In this document: piece by piece, positions 52,410-62,247 of the stretch
Layout: the number at the start of each line of letters is the position of its first letter
How positions within the stretch are numbered: position 1 is the first letter of the stretch
NCBI RefSeq assembly: GCF_048593165.1
Contig: NZ_CP184271.1
Strand: one strand, 5' to 3'
Origin: Pectobacterium sp013449375
Lineage (GTDB): Bacteria > Pseudomonadota > Gammaproteobacteria > Enterobacterales > Enterobacteriaceae
Length of the DNA stretch: 64,000 nucleotides
The notes under the pieces: generated by a model
The model's input: only the letters and a program-made list of their open reading frames with translations
Database searches by the model: none
What the model was told of the DNA's origin: nothing
Position numbers and translations under genes: made by a program

Positions 52410-54656
52410 ATGCTCACGCGCTTGCGAGAAATTGTCGAAAACGTTGCGGCAACGGCCCGCCTTAGTGATGCGCTGGACATTCTGGTCAATGAGACCTGTC
52501 AGGCTATGGACACGGAAGTCTGTTCCATTTATCTGGCCGATCACGATCGTCAATGCTATTACCTGATGGCAACGCGCGGGTTGAAAAAGCCGCGCGGGCG
52601 CACGGTGACGCTGGCGTTTGGGCAAGGTATTGTCGGGTTGGTTGGTCAACGTGCCGAGCCTATCAACCTGGCCGATGCCCGAGCCCATCCCAGTTTCAAA
52701 TATATCCCTGCTGTGAAAGAGCAACATTTCCGCTCTTTTCTTGGCGTTCCCATTATCCACCGTCGCCATCTGCTCGGCGTACTGGTGGTGCAACAGCGTG
52801 AACATCGTCAGTTTGATAAAAACGAAGAGTCGTTCATGGTGACGCTGGCCACGCAGATGGCCGCGATTCTTTCCCTTTCACAGATCAAAACGCTCTTCGG
52901 TCAATACCGTCAGACGCGCGTTAAGGCGCTGGTGGCCGCCCCCGGTGTGGCGATCGCCCCTGGCTGGCAGGATTGTACCCAGCCTTCTCTGGATCAAGTG
53001 TTTCCCGCGTCGAGTCTGGACAGCGAGCGTGAACGCTCCCGCTTAACGCAGGCGTTGGAAGAGGCAACGGCGGAATTTCGTCGCTTCAGCAAGCGGTTTA
53101 GCGCCAGTGCGCAGAAAGAGAGCGCGGCGATTTTCGATTTGTACTCACACTTACTGAATGATGCGCGACTCAAGCGTGAACTCTTTCAGGAAGTGGATGC
53201 GGGCAATGCCGCTGAGTGGGCTGTGAAGCTGGTGATCGAACGTTTTGCCGCGCAGTTCACCAACTTGCAGGATACCTACTTGCGTGAACGGGCGGGCGAT
53301 CTGCGCGCGCTCGGGCAGCGGCTGCTGTTTCACCTTGATGATAACGCGCAAATCATGGGGCAGTGGCCTGAGCGCTTTATCCTCGTTGCGGACGAATTAA
53401 CGGCGACGCTGTTGGCGGAACTACCGCCAGAGCGGCTGGCGGGCGTTGTCGTGTATGACGGTGCCGCCAACTCGCATGCAGCGATTCTCGTACGGGCGAT
53501 GGGCATTCCCACGTTGGTGGGCGCGGATATTCAGCCCGGCTTGCTGCACCAGCGTCAACTGATCATCGACGGCTATCGCGGTGAGCTGTTGGTCGATCCT
53601 GAACCCGTGCTGGTACAGGAATACCAGCGCCTGCTGACGGAAGAAAATGAGCTAACCCGTTTGGCTGAAGGAGAAATGGAACAGCCTGCCGTGTTGAAAA
53701 GCGGCGAACGTATTCAGGTTATGTTGAATGCGGGGTTAAGTGCTGAACACGAAAAGCATTTTATCAATCAGGTTGATGGCGTGGGTCTGTACCGTACGGA
53801 AATCCCTTTTATGTTGCAAAGCGGTTTTCCGTCCGAAGATGAACAGATGGCGCAATATCAAAGCATGTTGCAGCTTTATCCAACGCGCCCGGTGATGCTG
53901 CGCACGCTGGATATCGGCGCGGATAAGCCGCTGCCTTATCTGCCTATTAGCGAAGAGAACCCGTGCCTTGGCTGGCGCGGTATTCGGATTACGCTCGATC
54001 AACCTGAAATCTTTCTGATTCAAGCGCGCGCCATGCTGCGGGCTAACGCACACAGTGGCAACCTCAGTATTCTGCTGCCGATGATCAGCAGTCTGGATGA
54101 AATCAGTGAAGCGCGTCGTCTGATCGATCAGGCAGCGGGCGAAGTCGAAGAATTACTGGGCTTCCCACAGCCAAAACCGCGGATCGGCATCATGATCGAA
54201 GTACCATCGATGCTGTTTCTGCTCCCTCATCTGGCTTCCCGCATTGATTTTGTTTCAGTTGGCACCAACGATCTGACGCAGTATCTGCTGGCGGTAGATC
54301 GTAACAACGCTCATGTGGCATCGCTTTATGACAGTCTGCATCCTTCCATGTTGCAGGCGTTGAATATGATCGCCGTCGAGTGTGAGCGGCATAATATTCC
54401 GCTTTCTGTGTGCGGTGAAATGGCGGGCGAAGCGCTCGGCGCATTGCTGCTGACGGGGTTGGGGTATCGCTCGCTCAGTATGAACGGACGTAGCGTGGCG
54501 CGAATTAAATATCTGCTGCGCCAAATTACGCTGGCAGAATCGCAGGCGTTGGTGAAGCAATTACTCGGTGCGCAGAGTGCGGCGGAAGTCCGACAGTGGG
54601 CGGCGATCTTCATGGAAGAGCGCGGATTGGGCGGCTTGATTCGAGGCGGACGCTAA
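52410..54656 (+). CDS. ptsP: PEP-protein phosphotransferase PtsP (enzyme I-Ntr)
   Basis: 748 residues. An N-terminal GAF sensor (about 1-160: SDALDILVNETCQAMDTEVC; GLVGQRAEPINLADARAHPS) is followed by the EI phosphohistidine domain (NSHAAILVRAMGIPTLVGAD, active His) and the PEP-binding barrel (LYRTEIPFMLQSGFPSEDEQ; VSVGTNDLTQYLLAVDRNNA; LSVCGEMAGEALGALLLTGL). Start of the nitrogen PTS relay to NPr and EIIA-Ntr. Cotranscribed with rppH. Confidence 0.96.
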   Translation: MLTRLREIVENVAATARLSDALDILVNETCQAMDTEVCSIYLADHDRQCYYLMATRGLKKPRGRTVTLAFGQGIVGLVGQRAEPINLADARAHPSFKYIPAVKEQHFRSFLGVPIIHRRHLLGVLVVQQREHRQFDKNEESFMVTLATQMAAILSLSQIKTLFGQYRQTRVKALVAAPGVAIAPGWQDCTQPSLDQVFPASSLDSERERSRLTQALEEATAEFRRFSKRFSASAQKESAAIFDLYSHLLNDARLKRELFQEVDAGNAAEWAVKLVIERFAAQFTNLQDTYLRERAGDLRALGQRLLFHLDDNAQIMGQWPERFILVADELTATLLAELPPERLAGVVVYDGAANSHAAILVRAMGIPTLVGADIQPGLLHQRQLIIDGYRGELLVDPEPVLVQEYQRLLTEENELTRLAEGEMEQPAVLKSGERIQVMLNAGLSAEHEKHFINQVDGVGLYRTEIPFMLQSGFPSEDEQMAQYQSMLQLYPTRPVMLRTLDIGADKPLPYLPISEENPCLGWRGIRITLDQPEIFLIQARAMLRANAHSGNLSILLPMISSLDEISEARRLIDQAAGEVEELLGFPQPKPRIGIMIEVPSMLFLLPHLASRIDFVSVGTNDLTQYLLAVDRNNAHVASLYDSLHPSMLQALNMIAVECERHNIPLSVCGEMAGEALGALLLTGLGYRSLSMNGRSVARIKYLLRQITLAESQALVKQLLGAQSAAEVRQWAAIFMEERGLGGLIRGGR

Positions 54657-54879
54657 TCCGTCTCGGTGTGGTATTGACGGATATATCAAGATTTAATTGC
54701 GAGTAAATGTTTAACAACGACTCAATGTTTTACAGAACTTTTCCCCGATGCAAGCAATGAGCGCGGGTGCGTATGCTATGATTCGCCACCGCGGTTCGCA
54801 GGAACGGATTCATTCTCCTGCCTTTTGCCTATCAATGATGATCCCGAAATCAGGGATAACACAATAAAATATGTGGTGA

Positions 54880-55743
54880 ATGATGACGACAAGCTATCTG
54901 GCGTTTCCTCAGTTTGACCCAGTGATTTTCTCTATTGGCCCATTGGCGTTGCACTGGTATGGGCTGATGTATCTGGTGGGTTTTGTATTTGCCATGTGGT
55001 TAGCAGTGCGTCGGGCGAATAAACCGGGGAGCGGCTGGACCAAAGATGAAGTCGAAAACCTGCTGTATATGGGGTTCCTCGGAGTCTTCGTCGGCGGGCG
55101 TTTGGGTTATGTTCTGTTTTATGCCCTCCCGTCATTTCTTGAAAATCCGCTCTATCTTTTCAAAGTCTGGGATGGCGGCATGTCGTTCCATGGCGGTTTG
55201 ATGGGCGTTATCTGCGTCATGTTGTGGTTCGCACATCGCACCAAGCGCCACTTCTTTCAAGTCGCTGATTTTATTGCTCCCTTGATTCCTTTTGGGCTGG
55301 GGGCTGGTCGTTTGGGCAACTTCATCAATGGCGAACTGTGGGGACGCGTGACGACGGATACGCCGTGGGCCATGCTGTTCCCAGGCTCGCGCGGCGAAGA
55401 TATGGCGCTGGCCGTCAGTAACCCGCAATGGCAGGCGATTTTCAATCAGTACGGCATGCTGCCGCGCCATCCTTCCCAACTGTATCAAATGATGCTGGAA
55501 GGGGTGGTGCTGTTTATCATTTTGAATCTCTTTATTCGTAAATCTCGGCCGATGGGCAGCGTTTCAGGGCTTTTCCTGATCGGTTATGGCACGTTCAGAA
55601 TTATTACTGAATTCTTCCGCCAGCCGGATGCGCAGTTGGGGCTGTTCGGTGGCCTGTTCAGCATGGGGCAAATCCTGTCTCTGCCGATGGTGATCGCCGG
55701 TATTCTGATGATGGTCTGGGCCTACCGCCGTCAGCCTGCATAG
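54880..55743 (+). CDS. lgt: Prolipoprotein diacylglyceryl transferase Lgt
   Basis: 287 residues with seven membrane spans. FPQFDPVIFSIGPLALHWYG, GGRLGYVLFY, WDGGMSFHGGLMGVI (catalytic His region) and GAGRLGNFINGELWGRVTTD (Lgt signature) followed by RHPSQLYQMMLEG. Transfers diacylglycerol to the lipobox Cys in the inner membrane. It precedes thyA by 42 bp, the enterobacterial operon. Confidence 0.97.
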   Translation: MMTTSYLAFPQFDPVIFSIGPLALHWYGLMYLVGFVFAMWLAVRRANKPGSGWTKDEVENLLYMGFLGVFVGGRLGYVLFYALPSFLENPLYLFKVWDGGMSFHGGLMGVICVMLWFAHRTKRHFFQVADFIAPLIPFGLGAGRLGNFINGELWGRVTTDTPWAMLFPGSRGEDMALAVSNPQWQAIFNQYGMLPRHPSQLYQMMLEGVVLFIILNLFIRKSRPMGSVSGLFLIGYGTFRIITEFFRQPDAQLGLFGGLFSMGQILSLPMVIAGILMMVWAYRRQPA

Positions 55744-55785
55744 CAATAATCCGCCGTCCTTCTTTAATATTTGTGGTGAGGTAGT

Positions 55786-56580
55786 ATGAAACAGTATCTG
55801 GATCTGATGAAAAAAGTGCTTGAAGAGGGCACGCCGAAGGCCGACCGTACTGGCACGGGCACGCGTTCTATTTTCGGCCATCAGATGCGTTTCAACTTGC
55901 AGGATGGGTTTCCACTGGTGACCACCAAGAAATGCCACCTGCGTTCAATTATTCATGAACTGCTCTGGTTCCTGAACGGCGATACCAATGTTGCTTATCT
56001 GCATGAAAATAAAGTCAGTATTTGGGATGAATGGGCGGATGAGAACGGCGATTTGGGGCCGGTTTACGGAAAACAGTGGCGTTCGTGGGGAGCTGCCGAC
56101 GGTCGTGAGATCGACCAGTTGAAGAATGTTCTGACCCAGTTGAGACAAGATCCAGATTCTCGCCGTATTATTGTGTCTGCTTGGAACGTGGGTGAACTGG
56201 ACAAAATGGCGCTGGCGCCGTGCCACGCATTTTTCCAGTTCTACGTGGCGGATGGCAAACTCTCTTGCCAGCTTTATCAGCGCTCGTGCGATATCTTCCT
56301 TGGCCTGCCGTTCAACATCGCCAGCTATGCGCTGCTGGTGCATATGGTGGCGCAGCAGTGCGATCTAGATGTCGGTGATTTCGTCTGGACTGGTGGTGAC
56401 ACGCATCTGTACAACAACCATCTGGAACAGACGAATCTACAGCTGAGCCGTGAACCGCGTGCGCTGCCTAAACTGGTGATTAAGCGCCGCCCGGATACGC
56501 TGTTCGACTACCGCTTCGAGGACTTTGAAATCGAGGGATACGATCCACATCCCGCCATCAAAGCACCGGTTGCGATTTAA
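55786..56580 (+). CDS. thyA: Thymidylate synthase ThyA
   Basis: 264 residues, the E. coli length. DRTGTGTRSIFGHQMRFNLQ, the nucleophile in MALAPCHAFFQFYVADGKLS, QRSCDIFLGLPFNIASYALL, and the C-terminal HPAIKAPVAI. Makes dTMP from dUMP with methylene-tetrahydrofolate. A GC-rich hairpin follows. Confidence 0.98.
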   Translation: MKQYLDLMKKVLEEGTPKADRTGTGTRSIFGHQMRFNLQDGFPLVTTKKCHLRSIIHELLWFLNGDTNVAYLHENKVSIWDEWADENGDLGPVYGKQWRSWGAADGREIDQLKNVLTQLRQDPDSRRIIVSAWNVGELDKMALAPCHAFFQFYVADGKLSCQLYQRSCDIFLGLPFNIASYALLVHMVAQQCDLDVGDFVWTGGDTHLYNNHLEQTNLQLSREPRALPKLVIKRRPDTLFDYRFEDFEIEGYDPHPAIKAPVAI

Positions 56581-56599
56581 AACTTCCCCACACTTTTCA

Positions 56600-56621
56600 G
56601 GGCCGCGTCATGCGGCCCTTT
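56600..56621 (+). terminator. Terminator of thyA
   Basis: GGGCCGC pairs with GCGGCCC around GTCAT, followed by TTT. Confidence 0.7.
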
Positions 56622-56753
56622 GCTTCCCTCATTTTCCCTACCTCCCCGCACGTTTTTTCTGTTGTTACATCGTTGCAGCAAAACATTGCGAGCCGCTGCG
56701 TATAACGCCGTTAACGCGCTGTTTTTGCTGATAAGACTCACTATCCTGACGCA

Positions 56754-57257
56754 ATGAAAACAGGGAATCGACAACAGCGGGGATTTACCTTGCTTGAACT
56801 TTTAGTGGTGCTGACGATCGTAACGCTGATGGCAGGTGGCGGCCTGCATGGCTGGATTCAATATCAGCAGGCCATTCGTCTGGAGCAGAGTGCGCAGCAG
56901 CTGCTGGATTTTTTGAGTCGGGTTCAGGCGAATGCTTACTGGCATAACGAAACCCGGACGGTGAAACTTATACCGCAGGGAGATCTATGGTGCATGGTGG
57001 CAGGTCAGAATGATAAACAGGTGGAGGAAACGTGCCGTGAGAACCATCCAGGGCAGTTCGTTCGCCGTACGCAGGAGGTCGTGCTGGCAAAATCCACCAG
57101 TAACGTGTTTACATTCTTTGGTTTGCGTAATGCCGCTCAGGCTGGGCACATCTCGCTGTCGAACGCTGCGGGTCAGTTACGTCTCATCATCTCGGTGAGG
57201 GGGCGTATGCGTCTGTGCAGCGAGTCGCAAGTGGTTCTGGCGATTCCTCTATGTTGA
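56754..57257 (+). CDS. ppdA: Prepilin-type protein PpdA
   Basis: 167 residues. Type IV prepilin N-terminus: QQRGFTLLELLVVLTIVTLM with processing between G and F and Glu at +5. The globular part contains a Cys pair (LWCMVAG; EETCREN) plus a C-terminal Cys. Minor-pilin-like, the GspH type. First of four pseudopilin-like genes before recC, as in E. coli. Confidence 0.9.
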   Translation: MKTGNRQQRGFTLLELLVVLTIVTLMAGGGLHGWIQYQQAIRLEQSAQQLLDFLSRVQANAYWHNETRTVKLIPQGDLWCMVAGQNDKQVEETCRENHPGQFVRRTQEVVLAKSTSNVFTFFGLRNAAQAGHISLSNAAGQLRLIISVRGRMRLCSESQVVLAIPLC

Positions 57258-57862
57258 TAACCGTGACGTTGAGACAACCAAGGCCGAGGTGTAAGCAGCG
57301 TGGCTTCACTTTGCCAGAAATTCTGTTAGCGCTGAGTTTAGGTAGTTTGATTATGCTGTCGGCGGCGCAGCTCTACCCTCTGTTGCGTGGTCAAAGTCAG
57401 GACAGTGCACAGCTTTTTCGGCTGGAGCAGTTGTTTAGTCAGGTCGCGATGGGGATTGAGAAAGACATCCGTCGGGCCGGTTTCTGTGCGGGAACCTGTC
57501 AGGGAAAGGCGATTAGCATCGGGAATTATCCGGGCGAGGCAGAAAACAGCTGTCTGAATGTTTCTTACGATCTGAATCGGAATGGGGTTTGGGATGGAGG
57601 GGAACAGCAGGATGCAGAATCTTTTGGCTATCGCTTGCGTGGTCGAGCGTTAGAAATTCAGAGTGGGGCGCACAATTGCCAGGGCGACCGATGGGAAAAG
57701 CTGTTTGACCCGCAGGAAGTCGTACTAACTCTATTTCGGTTACAGCGTTTGACTGCGCAAAATGATGTGGCGCTGTATGAATTGCAACTGGCGGGATACT
57801 GGGCGAAACGCCCTGCCGTTAAACAACATATTACCCGCCTGATATTGGGGCGTAACCCATGA
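57251..57862 (+). CDS. ppdB: Prepilin-type protein PpdB
   Basis: 203 residues from the ATG at 57251, which overlaps the ppdA stop; the earlier start at 57215 would lie inside ppdA. CKQRGFTLPEILLALSLGSL is the prepilin signal (G^FTLPE). The body has conserved Cys residues (GFCAGTCQGKAISIG; NSCLNV), as in GspJ/PilW-like minor pilins. Confidence 0.9.
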   Translation: MLITVTLRQPRPRCKQRGFTLPEILLALSLGSLIMLSAAQLYPLLRGQSQDSAQLFRLEQLFSQVAMGIEKDIRRAGFCAGTCQGKAISIGNYPGEAENSCLNVSYDLNRNGVWDGGEQQDAESFGYRLRGRALEIQSGAHNCQGDRWEKLFDPQEVVLTLFRLQRLTAQNDVALYELQLAGYWAKRPAVKQHITRLILGRNP

Positions 57863-58314
57863 AGAAAGGATGGCAAACGGGAAGCGGGACGCTGCCTATG
57901 GTGCTGCTGATCGCTGTTATCGGCCTGTTGTTGATGTCTGGGTTGCAACGTCAGCTTGATACTACCATTCAGGTGGGAAACGATGAGCGGCATTATCTGC
58001 GCGCCTTCAATCAGGCATTGTCCTCATTGAACTGGGGAAAAGGGCAGCGTTGGAATGCGCTAACGGAAAGCTGGCAGTGTCAGCAACTGTCGGAGGAACA
58101 GCTAGTGGTGTGCCTGCGTGCGGCCTCGGATGGGAGGCAGGGGCTACTGCGTGGTGAAGGGACGCTACCTAGTTCGGTGCGACCGTTGACGCTGTACCAG
58201 CGGGTGTCATTTTTGGCGTTGTCGTCGGGCCAGATCGCGATTCAACCCTTGGGTAACGGCTGGCTGGATTTTTGCCCTGACAAAGAGGTGACTCGCTGTG
58301 ATGCAACGGAATAG
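57859..58314 (+). CDS. ygdB: YgdB family protein (DUF2509)
   Basis: 151 residues. The N-terminus KKGWQTGSGTLPMVLLIAVI then GLLLMSGLQRQL is a GspK/PilX-like membrane anchor with G before a hydrophobic stretch. Pairs of cysteines occur (SWQCQQL; VVCLRA; FCPDKEVTRC). Overlaps ppdB by 4 bp and ppdC by 17 bp, so the cluster is translated as a unit. Confidence 0.88.
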   Translation: MKKGWQTGSGTLPMVLLIAVIGLLLMSGLQRQLDTTIQVGNDERHYLRAFNQALSSLNWGKGQRWNALTESWQCQQLSEEQLVVCLRAASDGRQGLLRGEGTLPSSVRPLTLYQRVSFLALSSGQIAIQPLGNGWLDFCPDKEVTRCDATE

Positions 58315-58693
58315 CGCAGTGAACAAGGGAGTCGTGAGTCATCAATCCGGTTTTAGCCTGCCGGAGACGCTGGTGGCGGCGCTGCTGTTTGCCGTGTCGT
58401 TGATGGGATTACTGCAATATCACCAGATTTTACAGCAGTCATTTCAGCATCAGTGGCAGCAGCGTCAGGCCTGGCGGTTTGCGATACAGCAGTTGGAGGC
58501 CTATGAAGCGGGTGTACCCTATCATCCGTTTGCTCTTGATAATGCGGTGCCGCTTATGAGTAAACACTGGCAGTTTAGTGTGTCAGAGCAGTTACAGAGC
58601 CCAGAATGCCGTCAGGTAACGGCAAGAGTCATGACGCCACGTCGCTATCAGGCTACACTAAACCGTTGGTTTTGCCGGTCACCGGCTGTTTAG
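58298..58693 (+). CDS. ppdC: Prepilin-type protein PpdC
   Basis: 131 residues. HQSGFSLPETLVAALLFAVS is the prepilin signal with Glu at +5 (GspI/PilV type); two Cys near the C-terminus (SPECRQV; WFCRSP) probably form a disulfide. Last of the ppdAB-ygdB-ppdC set. It could start at an ATG within the first codons. Confidence 0.87.
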   Translation: MMQRNSAVNKGVVSHQSGFSLPETLVAALLFAVSLMGLLQYHQILQQSFQHQWQQRQAWRFAIQQLEAYEAGVPYHPFALDNAVPLMSKHWQFSVSEQLQSPECRQVTARVMTPRRYQATLNRWFCRSPAV

Positions 58694-58753
58694 CCGACGT
58701 GCTTTGGTAAACTATGAATAATGAATCGTAAGACACGGCGAGCAGGAGCCAGA

Positions 58754-61700
58754 ATGTTTAGAATCTATCACTCCAATCAGTTGGATATTTTGAAAAGACT
58801 GATGGTTGAGTTGATAAAACGTCAGCCGCTTGCCGATCCCTTCCAGCAGGAAGTGATTTTGGTGCAAAGTCCGGGGATGGCGCAGTGGTTGCAAATTGAA
58901 CTGGCTGGGCACTTCGGTATTGCTGCCAATATCCAATTCCCGCTGCCCGGTGTTTTCTTGTGGAATATGTGTCGCCACGTCCTGCCGGATATTCCAAAAG
59001 AAAGCGCCTTCAGCAAGGATGCGATGACGTGGAAGCTCATGCATTTGCTGCCTGATTTACTGGAACAACCTGATTTTTCGGCACTGAACCACTATCTGCA
59101 GGATGATGATAACCAGCGTAAGCTGCATCAGCTTGCCGGGCGCATCGCGGATCTTTTCGATCAATACCTGATTTATCGCCCCGAGTGGATCAAGGCATGG
59201 CAAGAAGGGAAACAGGTTGACGATCTCGGCGGGAACCAACTGTGGCAGTCCGCGCTGTGGCGTGCGCTGGTGGATTACACGCGTGAACTGGCGCAGCCCG
59301 AATGGCACCATGCGATTCTGTATCAACGCTTTATTACTGCGTTAGAGCAGGCAAAAACATGTCCGAAAGGCCTGCCGCCACGCGTTTTTATCTGTGGTAT
59401 CTCGGCGTTACCTCCCATCTATCTACAGGCGTTGAACGCACTGGCGCGGCACATTGATGTGCATCTGCTCTTTACCAACCCTTGCCGTCATTACTGGAGT
59501 GACATTCAGGACTATAAGTTTCTGGCGAAGCTAAAAGCTCGCAGCCGCCGCTTACATCGTTTTGACGGCGACTCGGCTGAGGAAACGCGTCTGCTCTTTC
59601 GCGATCCCTCACAGGCAGAAACGCTGTTCAACGATGACGGTAAACAGTCGATTAATAATCCACTGCTGGCATCGTGGGGAAAGCTGGGGCGCGATAATCT
59701 TTATCTGCTAGCTGAACTGGATAACGTGCAGGAGATCGATGCCTTTGTTGAGTCTGATGGCGACAATCTGCTGCACACCTTGCAACGCGATATTCTTGAA
59801 CTGGAAGACCATGCGGTGGTGGCTGTTAGCCACGAAACACAGAACACGAGCACGCAAAAACGTCTGCTGGCACTCGACGATCGTTCGGTCGATTTTCACG
59901 CTTGCCATAGTCCTCAGCGTGAAGTTGAAGTGCTTCACGATCGGCTGCTGGCCATGATGGCTGACGATCCTGAGCTGATGCCGCGTGATGTCATTGTGAT
60001 GATGGCGGACATCGACAGTTATACGCCGTTTATTCAGGCGGTGTTTGGCAATGCGCCGGATAATCGTTATCTGCCTTTTGCCATCTCCGATCAGCGTGCG
60101 CGACATGCGCATCCCGCCTTGCAGGCGGTCATCAGCCTGCTGGATTTACCGACAAGCCGTTTTACGGCGGAACAGGTTCTGGCATTGCTTGAAGTCCCCG
60201 CGCTGGCTGCCCGTTTCGGTATTCAGGAAGAAGGGTTACGGCGTCTGCGACTATGGGTGGTGGAATCCGGCGTGCGTTGGGGGTTGGATGACGACAACGT
60301 GCGCGATCTCATGCTGCCGCCGACGGGCCAGCATACGTGGCGTTTTGGTCTGACGAGAATGCTGCTGGGCTATGCGATGGACAGTCAGGCCGGTGATTGG
60401 CAGGGCGTGCTGCCTTATGATGAATCCAGCGGATTGATTGCGGAATTGGCTGGTCAACTGGCCGAACTGCTGATGCAAATTCACCAATGGCGTCAGCGTC
60501 TGTCTCAGCCGCGCGTGCTTGTCGACTGGCTACCGCTGTGTCGAGAGCTGCTCGAAACCTTCTTTGATGCGGATAGCGAAACCGAAGCGGCGCTGGCATT
60601 GGTTGAAAAACAGTGGCAGTACGTGATTGGTATGGGCTCGATGGCTCGCTATCCGCAACAGGTGCCGATTTCCCGATTACGTGATGAGTTGTCGCGGCGC
60701 CTCGATCAGGAACGGCTCAGCCAGCGTTTTCTGGCCGGAGCGATCAACTTTTGTACGCTGATGCCAATGCGTTCTATCCCGTTCAAGGTTGTGTGTTTGC
60801 TGGGGATGAACGATGGTGTTTATCCCCGAACGTTGCCACCGCTCGGGTTCGATCTCATGGGGCGGAAGATCAAACGCGGCGATCGTAGCCGACGTGACGA
60901 TGACCGTTATCTGTTTCTGGAGGCGCTTCTGTCGGCGCAGCACAAACTTTATATCAGTCATATCGGGCGCTCGATTCAGGATAATACGCGTCGCTATCCT
61001 TCCGTACTGGTGAGTGAACTGACGGAGTATATCGCCCAAAGTTATGTCTTGCCGGGCGATGAGACGCTGGATATTGATAGCAGTGCTGAGCGGGTGGTGA
61101 AGCATCTCTGCCGTGAACATAGCCGTATGCCTTTCGATGCGGATAACTTCCTGTCGGCACCGCAGCCATTGAGCTTTGCGGCAGAATGGCTGGCGGCGGC
61201 GAATCGAAAAGGGGAAGCTCAACCTGATTTCGACCGTGAGGCGCTGTCCGAAAGAACAACGGATAGCGATGTCAGCCTAGACGATCTGAAGCGTTTTTAT
61301 CGTCACCCAGTGCGAGCCTTTTTTCAACTGAGGCTCGGTGTGAGTTTCATGTTGCACAGCGATGAGCTATTGGATGAAGAGCCCTTTGTCGTTGATAGCC
61401 TTAACCGCTATCAATTGAATAGCGAGTTGCTTAATACTTTGATTAATGACGGTGATACGGAAAAACTGTATCGCCGTGCCCGAGCGGCGGGCGAACTTCC
61501 CTATGGCGCGTTCGGTGAGATTTACTGGCAGGAACAGCAGCAGGATATGGCGCAGTTGGCGGCGCGCGTGCGTGATGAGTTAACGCCCTCGCTGTCGGTG
61601 AGCCGAGAAGTGGATATCCTCCTTGACGGTGTGCGCATCAGCGGCTGGTTGAATCAGGTGCAGCCGGATGGTTTGTTACGTTGGCGTCCCGGCACGCTTT

Positions 61701-62152
61701 CCATGAAGGATGGCATTACGCTGTGGTTGGAACACCTGGCCTACTGTGCGACGGGGGGGCAAGGCGAAAGCCGGTTGTATGGACGAGAAGATACCGCGTG
61801 GCGCTTTGCAGCCTTGTCGGAAACGCAGGCCAGAGAACATTTGGTTGTTATGCTGAATGGATATCGTCAGGGAATGAGCAAGCCGCTGTTATTGCTCAAT
61901 AAAGCAGGAAGTGCCTGGCTGGCTGAATGTTATGATCGTGAAAGTGATAGCTTGCGGTCGGATGACGAGGCGCAAAACAAAGCGCGAGCCCGCTTATTGC
62001 AAGCCTGGCAGGGCAATATGGGAATGCGGGGTGAAGGCGAGGATTATTACCTACAACGTATTATCCGAGAATTGGATGAAAAACGAATGAATGAGGTGAT
62101 TGAAGCGGCGCAAATCTGGCTACTGCCACCGTTCCGCTCTAATCTGGCATGA
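58754..62152 (+). CDS. recC: RecBCD subunit RecC
   Basis: 1132 residues from the ATG at 58754 (AGGAGCC upstream; a longer start at 58721 is less likely). FRIYHSNQLDILKRLMVELI and VLVQSPGMAQWLQIELAGHF open the inactive helicase-like domain. The regions NAPDNRYLPFAISDQRARHA, VVCLLGMNDGVYPRTLPPLG and RDDDRYLFLEALLSAQHKLY match RecC. It recognises Chi and splits the strands in RecBCD. In E. coli ptrA, recB and recD follow; here ptrA begins 95 bp later. It is the sensor target proposed for Ec48-type retrons. Confidence 0.96.
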   Translation: MFRIYHSNQLDILKRLMVELIKRQPLADPFQQEVILVQSPGMAQWLQIELAGHFGIAANIQFPLPGVFLWNMCRHVLPDIPKESAFSKDAMTWKLMHLLPDLLEQPDFSALNHYLQDDDNQRKLHQLAGRIADLFDQYLIYRPEWIKAWQEGKQVDDLGGNQLWQSALWRALVDYTRELAQPEWHHAILYQRFITALEQAKTCPKGLPPRVFICGISALPPIYLQALNALARHIDVHLLFTNPCRHYWSDIQDYKFLAKLKARSRRLHRFDGDSAEETRLLFRDPSQAETLFNDDGKQSINNPLLASWGKLGRDNLYLLAELDNVQEIDAFVESDGDNLLHTLQRDILELEDHAVVAVSHETQNTSTQKRLLALDDRSVDFHACHSPQREVEVLHDRLLAMMADDPELMPRDVIVMMADIDSYTPFIQAVFGNAPDNRYLPFAISDQRARHAHPALQAVISLLDLPTSRFTAEQVLALLEVPALAARFGIQEEGLRRLRLWVVESGVRWGLDDDNVRDLMLPPTGQHTWRFGLTRMLLGYAMDSQAGDWQGVLPYDESSGLIAELAGQLAELLMQIHQWRQRLSQPRVLVDWLPLCRELLETFFDADSETEAALALVEKQWQYVIGMGSMARYPQQVPISRLRDELSRRLDQERLSQRFLAGAINFCTLMPMRSIPFKVVCLLGMNDGVYPRTLPPLGFDLMGRKIKRGDRSRRDDDRYLFLEALLSAQHKLYISHIGRSIQDNTRRYPSVLVSELTEYIAQSYVLPGDETLDIDSSAERVVKHLCREHSRMPFDADNFLSAPQPLSFAAEWLAAANRKGEAQPDFDREALSERTTDSDVSLDDLKRFYRHPVRAFFQLRLGVSFMLHSDELLDEEPFVVDSLNRYQLNSELLNTLINDGDTEKLYRRARAAGELPYGAFGEIYWQEQQQDMAQLAARVRDELTPSLSVSREVDILLDGVRISGWLNQVQPDGLLRWRPGTLSMKDGITLWLEHLAYCATGGQGESRLYGREDTAWRFAALSETQAREHLVVMLNGYRQGMSKPLLLLNKAGSAWLAECYDRESDSLRSDDEAQNKARARLLQAWQGNMGMRGEGEDYYLQRIIRELDEKRMNEVIEAAQIWLLPPFRSNLA

Positions 62153-62247
62153 TAAGTTTTTTGGGGTAATGCCCGAGTTGAGTTCGAGGTGCGAGAAGAT
62201 AACGCACTGCAACGTTAAAAGTGATGGATATGAGGTTGGAGAATTGC

